NCBI GenBank assembly: GCA_947573795.1
Contig: CANPHE010000007.1
Span: forward strand, 21,498 to 85,497
DNA from: an uncultured Alistipes sp.
GTDB taxonomy: Bacteria > Bacteroidota > Bacteroidia > Bacteroidales > Rikenellaceae
Length of the DNA: 64,000 bases
Direction of reading: 5' to 3'
A program made the position numbers and the translations under genes. Positions 8,498-16,992 of the stretch are shown piece after piece (the first letter of the stretch is position 1; every line of letters starts with the position of its first letter). Below the pieces are notes generated by a model. The model did no database searches and was not told the DNA's origin. It saw only the letters and a list, made by a program, of their open reading frames with translations.

Positions 8498-9463
8498 TCA
8501 GTTCATCTCCGCCCAGGTGATTCCGGTATATTGTTTCTCAGTGAGCGTCTGTTCGGCGTATGCGATCGTGCGGCGCAGCCCTTCGAGCAGCGGGGTGCGC
8601 GGTTGCCATCCCAATTCCCGCTGTGCGGCCGTAATGTCGGGCATTCGCCGACGTGCATCGTCGGTGCGGGCTTTGTCGTGTACGATTTGCGAGCGGCTGC
8701 CGGTCAGTGCGACGATCTTTTCGGCCAAAGCACGTATGGCGACTTCGTGGTTGCTGCCGAAGGCGTACGTGCGGGTCGTCTCGGTCGGAGGTGCCTCCAT
8801 CAGGCGGACGAGCCCGTCTACGATGTCCTCCACCCAGCAGAAGGTGCGCAGTTGATCGCCGTTGCCGTTCACGTGGATATCACGGTTCTGAAGCGCTGCG
8901 ACGATCATCTTCATCACCACGCGCTGATCCATCATGTCGGCGCCGCTGCCGTAGGTGTTGTAGATGCGGGCTATGCGGGTGTCGGTGCCGTATTCGGCGT
9001 GATAGGCGCGGTGCAGGGCTTCGGCGGCACGTTTGCCTTCGCAGAGGATATGATGCGTCGAATCGTCCGGCATACTTTCGGGCGGGGCGTTGCGAGCCGT
9101 GCCGTACAAGGCGCCCGACGAGGCGAAAAGCACCCGGGCATGTTCCGCACGGGCGGTATCCAGGGCGTTGATCGATCCCAGGATGCTGACTTTGAGCGTG
9201 TCGACCGGCAGCGCTTTGTTGTAGCGCACCATCGACGGCGAGGTCAGGTTGTAAATCCGTTCGCAGCGGATGCCGAAGGTGTTGGTGATGTTGTGGTGGA
9301 CATATCGGAACGCCGGGTGTTGCAAAACGTTGCGCAACAGCGGCGAGTTGGCCGCATCGCGGACGTCCACGCAGAAAACTTCGTGCCCCTCGTCCAGCAG
9401 ACGCAGACACAGGTGTGTGCCGATAAACCCCACACCGCCCAGTACGACGATTCTTTTTTGCAT
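8498..9463 (-). CDS. NAD-dependent epimerase/dehydratase (SDR), UDP-glucuronate decarboxylase-like, altered active site
   Basis: The 321-residue extended short-chain dehydrogenase starts with the NAD-binding motif GGVGFIG (residues 9-15). The segments IARIYNTYG, VNGNGDQLRTFCWVEDIVDG and PDITAAQRELGWQPRTPLLEG are close to UDP-xylose synthase and dTDP-glucose dehydratase relatives. The catalytic YxxxK is not intact: the sequence reads LCEGK, so Leu140 stands where Tyr is expected while Lys144 remains. The upstream SSGALYG also lacks the acid seen in SEVYGD of decarboxylases. The ATG at 9463 is used because it immediately precedes the NAD motif; the frame is open a little further upstream. The substrate is unknown. 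Confidence 0.8.
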   Translation of the reverse strand: MQKRIVVLGGVGFIGTHLCLRLLDEGHEVFCVDVRDAANSPLLRNVLQHPAFRYVHHNITNTFGIRCERIYNLTSPSMVRYNKALPVDTLKVSILGSINALDTARAEHARVLFASSGALYGTARNAPPESMPDDSTHHILCEGKRAAEALHRAYHAEYGTDTRIARIYNTYGSGADMMDQRVVMKMIVAALQNRDIHVNGNGDQLRTFCWVEDIVDGLVRLMEAPPTETTRTYAFGSNHEVAIRALAEKIVALTGSRSQIVHDKARTDDARRRMPDITAAQRELGWQPRTPLLEGLRRTIAYAEQTLTEKQYTGITWAEMN

Positions 9464-9496
9464 CTTTAGCTCCTTTACCCGGAGCCAAAGCAAAAT

Positions 9497-10867
9497 CTAT
9501 TCCACAAAGAGCGCTCGCGGGAGCTCGGTGATGCTGTTTATGCCGACGATCTCGATACCCTCGGGACGTTTGCTCCCTTTGGGCAGGTAGCCCGATACGA
9601 TGATGCGCCGAAATCCGAGGCGTGCGGCCTCGCTGATGCGTTGCTCGGTGCGGGGGGCGGGGCGTATCTCGCCCGAAAGTCCGATCTCACCGGCGCAGCA
9701 GATGCCCTCGCCTACGGGGCGGTCGTAGTAGGACGATACGACCGCCGCGACGACCGAGAGGTCCAATCCCGGGTCGGCGACCTTGAAGCCTCCCGCGAAG
9801 TTGAGAAAGACATCCTTCTGGAACATCTTGAGTCCGAGGCGTTTCTCCACGACGGCCAGCAGCATGCTCATGCGCTTGGCGTCGAATCCCGTCGCCGTGC
9901 GTTGCGGCGTGCCGTATGCGGCACCGCTCACCAAGGCCTGGACCTCGATCAGATAGGGCCGCACGCCGTCCGCCGCCGCACCTACGGCGATGCCGCTCAA
10001 CGGCTCCTCGTAGTGGGTCAAGAGGATTTCCGACGGATTGTCAACGCCGCGTAGGCCCGATTCCAACATCTCGAACACGCCGATCTCGAACGTCGCGCCG
10101 AAACGGTTCTTGTTGCCGCGCAGGATGCGGTAGATGTTGTTGCTGTCGCCCTCGAACTGAAGCACCACATCGACGATGTGTTCCAGGATTTTGGGGCCGG
10201 CGATGGTGCCGTCTTTGGTGATGTGGCCGATGATGAAGATCGACGTGCCGGTCGATTTGGCGTATTTGAGCAGTGTCGCGGCGCATTCGCGGATCTGCGA
10301 GACGCTGCCGGCCGACGACTCGATCAGCTCGGTGTAGATGGTCTGTATCGAGTCGATCACCACCACGTCGGGCTGTTGTTCGGTGATCTGCGCCACGATA
10401 TTCTCCAGCAGGGTTTCGGGATAGACCAGACATTCGTCGTTGCCGATGCCGATGCGTGCTGCGCGCATCTTGATCTGCTCGGCCGACTCCTCGCCCGAGA
10501 CGTAGAGCGTTCGCAATCCGTTCGCCGCCAGGGCGATCTGCAACGAGAGGGTCGATTTGCCGATTCCCGGTTCGCCTCCGAGCAGGATGAGCGATCCGGG
10601 CACGAGACCTCCGCCCAATACGCGGTTGACCTCGCGGTTGCCGATATCGATCCTGCGGCGGTCGCTTTCGCGAATGTCGCGCACCCGCTGAGGCCGACTC
10701 GCAGGCATGCCTCCGGCTACGAGGGCCGGAACCGATCCGCCGCTCTCTTTGGCGATGATTTCCTCGGTGAAGGAGTTCCATTCACCGCATGCGGGGCATT
10801 TACCCAGCCATTTCGGGGCTTCGAATCCGCAGTTCTTGCAGAAATAGGCTTTCTTGACCTTGGCCAT
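9497..10867 (-). CDS. radA: DNA repair protein RadA
   Basis: RadA is a RecA-related ATPase that drives branch migration during recombinational repair. The 456 residues show all parts: a zinc finger (Cys10, Cys13, Cys24, Cys27), Walker A GGEPGIGKST near residue 100, the RadA-specific KNRFG motif near residue 255, and a Lon-like C-terminal domain ending in the GIEIVGINSITEL region. Length and order are normal. It lies one base from the lipoprotein gene upstream and belongs to the same minus-strand run. Confidence 0.96.
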   Translation of the reverse strand: MAKVKKAYFCKNCGFEAPKWLGKCPACGEWNSFTEEIIAKESGGSVPALVAGGMPASRPQRVRDIRESDRRRIDIGNREVNRVLGGGLVPGSLILLGGEPGIGKSTLSLQIALAANGLRTLYVSGEESAEQIKMRAARIGIGNDECLVYPETLLENIVAQITEQQPDVVVIDSIQTIYTELIESSAGSVSQIRECAATLLKYAKSTGTSIFIIGHITKDGTIAGPKILEHIVDVVLQFEGDSNNIYRILRGNKNRFGATFEIGVFEMLESGLRGVDNPSEILLTHYEEPLSGIAVGAAADGVRPYLIEVQALVSGAAYGTPQRTATGFDAKRMSMLLAVVEKRLGLKMFQKDVFLNFAGGFKVADPGLDLSVVAAVVSSYYDRPVGEGICCAGEIGLSGEIRPAPRTEQRISEAARLGFRRIIVSGYLPKGSKRPEGIEIVGINSITELPRALFVE

Positions 10868-10868
10868 A

Positions 10869-11471
10869 TCAATAGGGATGCGAGGTGTATTCGATGCGTT
10901 CGACGCGCTGGATCATGTGGTTGGGGTAGAGCCTCTGGAACTGCTCTGTGAGGTCGGCGCGGAACTGGGTAAGCGACGTCGTTCCATAGCGGTAGGAGGC
11001 TACGGAAAGCGTATAACTGCGGTCCGGAAGGTGGAGGTAGAGCGTCGATGCTTCGGGCGTTCGGGAGAATGCGCCCGCGAGAGGCTCCTCGCCGGCTGAC
11101 GGCCGTACGGTCAGAAATCCGGTGTCGAAATGCTTGTATTCGAGACTGTAACTGCCGCCTACCTTTACGGGAGCTTCCGCTAAAACCTGCTCCTGGATAA
11201 GCGCTGTGATGGAAGGTCCCGGCGTGTCGTCGCCGGGAGCGTCGGGACCTTCCTCTTCGTCGGGCGTCGGGTCGGCTTCGTCCCCTCCCTCCGTATTCTT
11301 CGTGCCGGGATTCGCCGGCTTCAGGGGCGTGGCGGCTTGGAAGGTCACGTTGACCTCCATGCGCACGACGTCGTAAGTCGTGGTGTAGAAGACTTCGGAT
11401 TTCTCGTCGCAGGCGGCCAGCAGGCAGACGAGCAGCATTCCGAGCAAACAACGGTGCAGTCGTTTTATCAT
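10869..11471 (-). CDS. Hypothetical lipoprotein with acidic linker
   Basis: The 200-residue product has a type II signal peptide ending in the lipobox LLAAC, then acidic residues (DEKSE) of the kind that can route lipoproteins to the cell surface in Bacteroidetes. A central stretch (about residues 55-85) is very rich in Asp, Glu, Pro and Gly and is likely disordered. The C-terminal half has no motif I recognise. The start at 11471 overlaps the LUD gene stop by four bases. Function is unknown. Confidence 0.7.
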   Translation of the reverse strand: MIKRLHRCLLGMLLVCLLAACDEKSEVFYTTTYDVVRMEVNVTFQAATPLKPANPGTKNTEGGDEADPTPDEEEGPDAPGDDTPGPSITALIQEQVLAEAPVKVGGSYSLEYKHFDTGFLTVRPSAGEEPLAGAFSRTPEASTLYLHLPDRSYTLSVASYRYGTTSLTQFRADLTEQFQRLYPNHMIQRVERIEYTSHPY

Positions 11472-12094
11472 AATCCCAAATTCTGATCGATCAATACTAT
11501 CTTGATGCGTCCGGCGGGTTGGCAGCGGAGCATCTCCAGGCGCGTGTTGCACAGCCGGTCGGGCGAGTCGCAGTCGGCGCACCGGCCCGTATGGATGCAG
11601 GGCGTGCGGAACTCCGGGTGCTGCGCGGCGTTTTGGGGAGCTGCGATTTCGCGGATACGCTCCTCGGCGGCGGTCCGGTCCGCAACGATCTTGTTACGTC
11701 CCGCGACGAGAATCACCTTGCGGGGCCCGAAGGCGAGCGGTGCGATGCGGTTGCCCGTTTTGTCGGTCCAGTGGAGCGAGCCTTCGAGCGTCAGGGCATT
11801 GATTCCCGTGACGAAAAGGTCCGAAAGCAGCGCTTGACGTCGTATTTCCATGCGCTCGTTGCGCGGTAGCGCAGCGTCGAAACCGTCTAAGAGCGTCGTG
11901 TCCTCCTGCGTACGGACCCACTCCAGGAATCCCGTTGCGCGCAGCGTCGCCGACTCGCCGAATCCCACTGTCCGGGGGTGCCGTTCGGCGACGGCCGCCT
12001 GCAACGCCGCGAGTGCTTCGGCCGTATCGCGCACCGTTTCCACCTCGAACCGGTGGCGCCGCAATGCTTCGGCGCAAGCTTCCAGTATCTCCAT
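11468..12094 (-). CDS. LUD domain protein (LutC/YkgG-like)
   Basis: The 208-residue protein resembles the LUD family, whose members take part in lactate utilisation or are of unknown role. GFGESATLRATG near residue 45, the central DLFVTGINALTLEG motif and GPRKVILVAGRNKIV match the family. The C-terminal cysteine cluster CIHTGRCADCDSPDRLC is common in stand-alone members and may bind metal. The partner genes lutA and lutB are absent nearby, so a lactate role is not supported by context. Confidence 0.85.
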   Translation of the reverse strand: MEILEACAEALRRHRFEVETVRDTAEALAALQAAVAERHPRTVGFGESATLRATGFLEWVRTQEDTTLLDGFDAALPRNERMEIRRQALLSDLFVTGINALTLEGSLHWTDKTGNRIAPLAFGPRKVILVAGRNKIVADRTAAEERIREIAAPQNAAQHPEFRTPCIHTGRCADCDSPDRLCNTRLEMLRCQPAGRIKIVLIDQNLGL

Positions 12095-12096
12095 CG

Positions 12097-12648
12097 TTAC
12101 TTCAGTTGGCGTTTTATAACAGCCGGATTTCCTGCGGCCAGCACATCGTCAGGGAGGTCGCGCGTGACGACGCTCCCCGCCGCGACGATCGTTCGGTCGC
12201 CGATCCGCACTCCCGGACATACGGTCACGTTGCCGCCCAGCCAGCAGTCCGCGCCGATCTCGATGCGCAAGGCCCGTTCCTCGGGTTTGCGGCGTTCGAG
12301 GTAGTCGGTCGGGTGCTGCGGCGTGTAGAACTTGCAGTCGGGGCCGATCTTCGTGCGGGCACCGATTCGGATGCCGCCGCCGTCGAGCATCGTGCAGCGG
12401 GCGTTGACGAAGACCCCTTCGCCGAGCTCCACGGCCGTTCCGTGTTCGCAGTAGAAGGGCGGTACGACCATTGCGCTGCCGGCTGCGCGGGGGAGCAGCT
12501 CGGCGAGTGCTTCGCCATATGCCGCCTCGCCCGGGCGCGTCGCATTGAAGCGGTCGAGCCGTTCGCGGCCGCGACGGCAACTCTCCAGTATCCCGGCGTC
12601 CGTGAAGCAGTAGGGTGCCCCTGCGGCCATTTTTTCGAGTTCGGTCAT
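12097..12648 (-). CDS. Sugar O-acetyltransferase (maltose acetyltransferase type)
   Basis: This 183-residue enzyme is predicted to move an acetyl group from acetyl-CoA to a sugar or similar acceptor. The N-terminal Mac domain is followed by left-handed parallel beta-helix hexapeptide repeats (IRIGARTKIGPDCKFY, LGGNVTVCPGVRIGDRTIV). The catalytic His is probably in the TPQHPTD segment near residue 115. The length is normal. It lies two bases before the LUD gene and five after rseP in the same operon. Confidence 0.9.
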   Translation of the reverse strand: MTELEKMAAGAPYCFTDAGILESCRRGRERLDRFNATRPGEAAYGEALAELLPRAAGSAMVVPPFYCEHGTAVELGEGVFVNARCTMLDGGGIRIGARTKIGPDCKFYTPQHPTDYLERRKPEERALRIEIGADCWLGGNVTVCPGVRIGDRTIVAAGSVVTRDLPDDVLAAGNPAVIKRQLK

Positions 12649-12652
12649 GCCC

Positions 12653-13969
12653 TTATTTCAGGAAAAACCGGTAAATATCGTTTCCGTTGACATAGAGCAA
12701 CAGAGCCAGCAGGAAGATCATGCCGGCGTACTGCGCCCATTCCAACACCTTGTCGCTGACTTTGCGGCCCGTTACCATCTCCCAGAAGGTGAAGATCGCA
12801 TGTCCTCCGTCGAGCCCCGGGATGGGCAGGATGTTCATGATCGCGAGGATGATCGACAGGAACGCCGCCGTCATCCAGAATCCCTGCCAGTTCCATTCGC
12901 CCGGGAAGATGCTGCCGATGGCGATGAATCCGCCCAACTCCTCGTAGAGCTTCGTCTTCGGTTTGGCGATCAGCTTCAATTGTTCCCAGTAGGAGGAGAT
13001 CGTATGCCCGGCTTTGCGCAGTCCGGCGGGAATCGCCTGGGCGAGGGTGTAGTGCTGCGTCCGCATGACGAACGGCGACAGTACCGTGACCCCGAGGGCA
13101 CCTTCGGCCGATACGGGCAGTGTCATTTCGAGCAACATGTCTTCGTCGCGCAGCACGGTGAGGCGCACGGAGTCTCCGGCACGACTGCGGATATAGTTGC
13201 GGTAGGCGGTGTAGTCGGCGCCCCGCAGCGTGTCGATGCCGATCACCTCGTCGCCGTGTTGCAGCGCGGCGGCCGAAGCGGCAGCTACGCTGTCGATCAG
13301 GAAAGGCATGCGCGGTGCGATCATCCCTTCGTAACCCTTCTCGCGCCGCATGTCGATGAGTTTTTCGAGCGGAATCACGAGCGTCCTCCGTTCGCCGTTG
13401 CGCTCGATCTCCACCGTGCGGTCGCCGTCGGTGATGAGCAGGGCGTTGACGATCTTCGCGTAGTCGTCGATCTGCGCGCCGTCGATGCTCAGAATCCGGT
13501 CGCCGTCGCGGAATCCCAGCGTGTGACCCGCTTCGTTGAAGTTGTAACCCCAGCGGGCATCTTCGTTGGCGAAGTAGGAATCGCCCCACGTGTAGCAGAT
13601 GCCGACGTAGATCGCTACGGCCAGAATGACATTCATCACCACGCCTGCGATCATCACCAGAAACCGCTGCCAGGCCGGTTTTGCGCGGAATTCGTCTTCC
13701 CGGACCGGTTGTTTCATCTGCTCGGTGTCCATCGATTCGTCGATCATGCCGGCGATCTTCACATAGCCGCCCATCGGCAGCCAGCCGATGCCGTACTCCG
13801 TGTCGCCGCGCTTGAATTTGAAGAGCGAGAACCACGGGTCGAAGAAGATGTAGAATTTCTCGACACGGATGCCGAACACCCGCGCCATGAGGAAATGTCC
13901 CAGCTCGTGGATGCCGACCAGGATGGTGAAACAGAGGAAGAACTGAATGATTTTGATGAAGATTTCCAT
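12653..13969 (-). CDS. rseP: Site-2 protease RseP
   Basis: RseP is an inner-membrane zinc protease that cuts transmembrane segments, for example of anti-sigma factors or leftover signal peptides. The 438 residues contain the zinc motif HELGH at residues 21-25 in the first membrane helix, two PDZ-like regions in the middle, and the second active-site segment NILPIPGLDGGHAIF near the C-terminus that supplies the third metal ligand. It lies directly after dxr, a common arrangement in many bacteria. Confidence 0.95.
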   Translation of the reverse strand: MEIFIKIIQFFLCFTILVGIHELGHFLMARVFGIRVEKFYIFFDPWFSLFKFKRGDTEYGIGWLPMGGYVKIAGMIDESMDTEQMKQPVREDEFRAKPAWQRFLVMIAGVVMNVILAVAIYVGICYTWGDSYFANEDARWGYNFNEAGHTLGFRDGDRILSIDGAQIDDYAKIVNALLITDGDRTVEIERNGERRTLVIPLEKLIDMRREKGYEGMIAPRMPFLIDSVAAASAAALQHGDEVIGIDTLRGADYTAYRNYIRSRAGDSVRLTVLRDEDMLLEMTLPVSAEGALGVTVLSPFVMRTQHYTLAQAIPAGLRKAGHTISSYWEQLKLIAKPKTKLYEELGGFIAIGSIFPGEWNWQGFWMTAAFLSIILAIMNILPIPGLDGGHAIFTFWEMVTGRKVSDKVLEWAQYAGMIFLLALLLYVNGNDIYRFFLK

Positions 13970-13979
13970 ATTTCGTCGT

Positions 13980-15131
13980 TTACTGATTCAAAAATGCTGC
14001 GGCCAGGGCGCGTGCTTCGGCATCCGCCTCGGCATAGTCCGCCAGGGTGGGGCGCTCGACGAAAGCGGCATGGGCGAGCGCATGTTCGATCGTGCGCACG
14101 ATGTCGAGCCAGGCGCAGCGCCCGCCGAGGAATGCCGCCACGGCCACCTCGTTCGCTCCGTTCATCGTGCAGGCTGCCGTGCCGCCGCGCCGCAGGCAGT
14201 CGTAGGCGATGTCGAGCGCCGGGTATTTCGCCCGGTCCACCGCCGCGAAGGTCAGTTGCGGGTGGGCGAGGAAGTCGAAACGCTCGCACGGACGGTGTGC
14301 CCGGTCGGGGTAGAGCAGCGCGAAGCTGATGGGCATGCGCATGTCCGGCGTTCCTAACTGCGCCTTGATCGCGCCGTCCTCGAATTCGACCATCGAGTGG
14401 ACGATCGACTGCGGATGCAGCACGACGTCGATCCGTTCGGGCGGGGTGCCGAACAACCAGTGGGCCTCGATTACCTCGAAACCCTTGTTGACGAGTGTCG
14501 AGGAGTCGATCGTGATCTTGGCGCCCATCTGCCACTGGGGGTGGCGCAGCGCTTGTGCGGCCGTGACGTCGGCGAGCGCCTCGCGCGGCAGGTCGCGGAA
14601 TGCTCCGCCGCTGCACGTGACGATCAGCCGTCTTACGGGAGCCCGTTCGCCCACCAGACATTGGAATATGGCCGAGTGCTCCGAGTCGATCGGCAGCACC
14701 GGGGCTTTGCGTTCGCGGGCCAGCGGCATGACGTAGGCGCCGCCCACCACGAGCGACTCCTTGTTGGCCAGGGCGAGTTTCTTGCGCGCCTCGATGGCAG
14801 CGACGGTGGGGGCCAGTCCGGCGTAGCCCACCAGGGCGTTGACCACTGTGTCGACGTTGCCCGCGGCAGCTACCTGCGCCACGGCGTCGGCTCCGGCGAA
14901 TACCTTGACGTCGGTGTCGGCCAATGCGTCGCGCAGCGGGGCGTAGCACCCTTCGTCGGCGATGACCGCCGTGTCGGCGTCGAATTCCCGGGCCTGGGCG
15001 GCGAGCCGCTGCCAATTGCTGTGGGCCGTGAGGGCCCGGACCTCGAAACGGTCGGGGTTCTCGCGCGCGATATCGAGCGTCTGCACGCCGATCGAGCCGG
15101 TCGATCCCAATATGGCGAGTCGTTGTTTCAT
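13980..15131 (-). CDS. dxr: 1-deoxy-D-xylulose 5-phosphate reductoisomerase
   Basis: The enzyme turns DXP into MEP with NADPH, the committed step of the non-mevalonate isoprenoid pathway. The 383-residue protein has the NADPH loop GSTGSIG (residues 9-15), the metal and substrate segment PIDSEHSAIFQ, the flexible loop region around CSGGAFRD, and the C-terminal GANEVAVAAFL motif. All are intact and the length is normal. It stands between a degenerate M23 gene and rseP. Confidence 0.96.
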   Translation of the reverse strand: MKQRLAILGSTGSIGVQTLDIARENPDRFEVRALTAHSNWQRLAAQAREFDADTAVIADEGCYAPLRDALADTDVKVFAGADAVAQVAAAGNVDTVVNALVGYAGLAPTVAAIEARKKLALANKESLVVGGAYVMPLARERKAPVLPIDSEHSAIFQCLVGERAPVRRLIVTCSGGAFRDLPREALADVTAAQALRHPQWQMGAKITIDSSTLVNKGFEVIEAHWLFGTPPERIDVVLHPQSIVHSMVEFEDGAIKAQLGTPDMRMPISFALLYPDRAHRPCERFDFLAHPQLTFAAVDRAKYPALDIAYDCLRRGGTAACTMNGANEVAVAAFLGGRCAWLDIVRTIEHALAHAAFVERPTLADYAEADAEARALAAAFLNQ

Positions 15132-15138
15132 GCGTGTG

Positions 15139-16011
15139 TCAGAATACGATGTAACCTTCCGGATCGACGGGTTTGCCGTTGTTCCAGAGTTCGAATTCGA
15201 AGAGCGGCATCTCGCCGCTGTCGGTATTGTCGGCGTTGTAGCCGATCAGCGTACCCGAACGGATGGTCTGTCCGGGCGTTACGAGCGACTGCGAGAGGTG
15301 TTTGTATACCGAGAGCAGGTTGCCCGCGTGTTGCAGCACGATCATGTAGCCCGTTTCGGGGGTCCAAAGGCTCATCACGGCCGTGCCGTCGTCGATGGCC
15401 GTCACGCGGTCGTTCGCCGCCGCTGCGATCCGTACGCCGAAGCGCCCTTCGCCGATGTCGAAACGGTCGGTGATGATCCCCTCGATCGGTGTCACGAGTT
15501 CGATCGCCTCGCGCACCTGGCGGCGCGAAGCCCCCTCGCGGCCCGACAGTGCATAGGGCCCGTCGCCCTCCATCTGGGCGCGCAGCAGCGAATCTTCGCG
15601 CGAGGGTACGACGAGGACTTTGCCCGTGCGCGTGCTGTCCGAATTGGAGAGGGTCCGCACGACGGGGGTCTTGCCCTCCAGGATCAGGGCGATATTCTCG
15701 TTGTAGGTCATCATGTCGTTCATCATGCGCTCCATCGAATCGAGCCGGATGATGTTCTGTACGAGGTTTTCGCGCGAACGGTCCGCCTCGGTGCGGTAGC
15801 CCGGCAGGAACTCCATGACGGGGGTATAGGCCATCAGCGAAAGCACGAGGATGAACAACAGCAGCACGAATGCCACGAGTCCCGCGAAGATGCTCGCGGG
15901 CGAGAGGTGGATGTGCCACTCTTCGCTGTTGTCCGTAGCGTTGAGCATGTTGAAGCGGCGCTTGCGGAATAGGTTGCGCCACAAAGACTGTATTTTCACG
16001 AACGGATTCAT
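15139..16011 (-). CDS. M23-family (LytM-like) membrane protein, catalytic residues lost
   Basis: The 290-residue protein has a short cytoplasmic N-terminus, one membrane segment (about residues 36-58), a linker, and a C-terminal domain with the LytM fold. Active M23 enzymes carry HxxxD and HxH zinc ligands. Here the first motif reads RFGVRIAAA and the second PLFEFEL, so those ligands are gone, although the His in VYKHLS remains. It is therefore probably a non-enzymatic cell-wall scaffold or regulator, as EnvC and NlpD are. The ATG at 16011 is chosen because a good promoter lies about 45 bases upstream. It heads the nine-gene minus-strand operon. Confidence 0.8.
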   Translation of the reverse strand: MNPFVKIQSLWRNLFRKRRFNMLNATDNSEEWHIHLSPASIFAGLVAFVLLLFILVLSLMAYTPVMEFLPGYRTEADRSRENLVQNIIRLDSMERMMNDMMTYNENIALILEGKTPVVRTLSNSDSTRTGKVLVVPSREDSLLRAQMEGDGPYALSGREGASRRQVREAIELVTPIEGIITDRFDIGEGRFGVRIAAAANDRVTAIDDGTAVMSLWTPETGYMIVLQHAGNLLSVYKHLSQSLVTPGQTIRSGTLIGYNADNTDSGEMPLFEFELWNNGKPVDPEGYIVF

Positions 16012-16058
16012 CGGTTTTCGTCGTTTCGTTTCGGGCGCCGCGGCGCTCTTTAATCCGT

Positions 16059-16090
16059 CAAAGATACACAATCGGGCAATCATATCCAAC
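16059..16090 (-). promoter_or_regulatory. Promoter of the M23-dxr-rseP operon
   Basis: On the minus strand, TATCTTTG occupies 16066-16059, and a TTGG lies 20 bp upstream at 16090-16087. The leader to the ATG at 16011 would be about 40 bases. A divergent promoter lies at 16159-16190. Confidence 0.7.
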
Positions 16091-16158
16091 TTTATGCCGA
16101 TATTCCTGCGGATATTGGCTCGTGCGACCCGCTTTCGGATGCGGCCGGGTCTTTGCCG

Positions 16159-16190
16159 TTTGCTTTTGTAAAAGCTTATTCCTATTTTTG
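16159..16190 (+). promoter_or_regulatory. Promoter of the outer-membrane protein gene at 16218
   Basis: TTTG at 16159-16162 and TATTTTTG at 16183-16190 are separated by 20 bp. The leader to the ATG would be about 22 bases. Confidence 0.75.
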
Positions 16191-16217
16191 CCGGACCTAA
16201 CCCCGAATACCTCGCGA

Positions 16218-16937
16218 ATGAAAAAAACGTTGCTCCTTTCGTTCTTCGTACTTCTGCTGCAACCCGTTATCTCGCAGACGCTCGTCTGGGAGGATTTGCG
16301 CGAAACGGCCCTGCCCCGGCCGAAGACTTTCGACCACGAACTGGGCATCCGCTACGGTGCCCAAATCTCTCTGGGCAGTACGGACGGGCCCGATTTGCAG
16401 GCATTCTGCATCGACTATGCCTGGTACGGGCCCTCGAATATCGGCGTACGTACGGGTTTCAATACGTTCCTCGACGCGGATATCGAGAACTACTACTCCG
16501 TGCCCGTGCAGTTCACGTGGCGGACGAAAAGCTACCGCGCGAAAGAATTCCGGTCGAGCGACCGCAGCCATTACTACAACCACCGATATTACCGCGACGA
16601 AGAATATACGCCTCGCAGTTTTTTCTGGGACTTGATCTGTTCGATCCTCCCCTCGGCCTTGGAGGCGCACGCCGGATTCACGCCCGGTATGATGGGTGGT
16701 CCGCGTACCCTGCCGGAGGGCTACGATCCGGAATGGGGATGGCAACCCTATGTCGTCCGCCATCGTTTCGCCTGCACGTTCGACGCGGGATTCCGGCTCA
16801 TCATCCCCATTTGGCGCTTCAACCTTTTCGGAGACTTCACCTACCACTGTTATCTGACCGATAATTTCCGGGTCGGGGACTACCGCCCGAAACGTTCTTT
16901 CGTCGGACTGAGCGGAGGAATCTCGTTCCGCTTCTGA
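16218..16937 (+). CDS. Putative outer-membrane beta-barrel protein, hypothetical
   Basis: The 239-residue product has a signal peptide (MKKTLLLSFFVLLLQPVISQ), alternating aromatic and polar strands such as LGIRYGAQISLG and NIGVRTGFNTF, and a terminal Phe in SGGISFRF, all typical of small outer-membrane barrels. I do not recognise a named family. The region near residues 105-130 is rich in Tyr, Arg and His. It is monocistronic with its own promoter and converges on the DUF4294 gene. Confidence 0.65.
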   Translation: MKKTLLLSFFVLLLQPVISQTLVWEDLRETALPRPKTFDHELGIRYGAQISLGSTDGPDLQAFCIDYAWYGPSNIGVRTGFNTFLDADIENYYSVPVQFTWRTKSYRAKEFRSSDRSHYYNHRYYRDEEYTPRSFFWDLICSILPSALEAHAGFTPGMMGGPRTLPEGYDPEWGWQPYVVRHRFACTFDAGFRLIIPIWRFNLFGDFTYHCYLTDNFRVGDYRPKRSFVGLSGGISFRF

Positions 16938-16969
16938 CCGACGGCCCCTCTGGGACGGCGATATTCGGC

Positions 16970-16992
16970 GACGCCCGAATGCGGAGGGCGTC
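16970..16992. terminator. Hairpin between convergent genes
   Basis: GACGCCC (16970-16976) pairs with GGGCGTC (16986-16992) around a nine-base loop. The right arm overlaps the stop codon of the DUF4294 gene. There is no strong T tract, so the terminator role is a guess from position. Confidence 0.4.
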
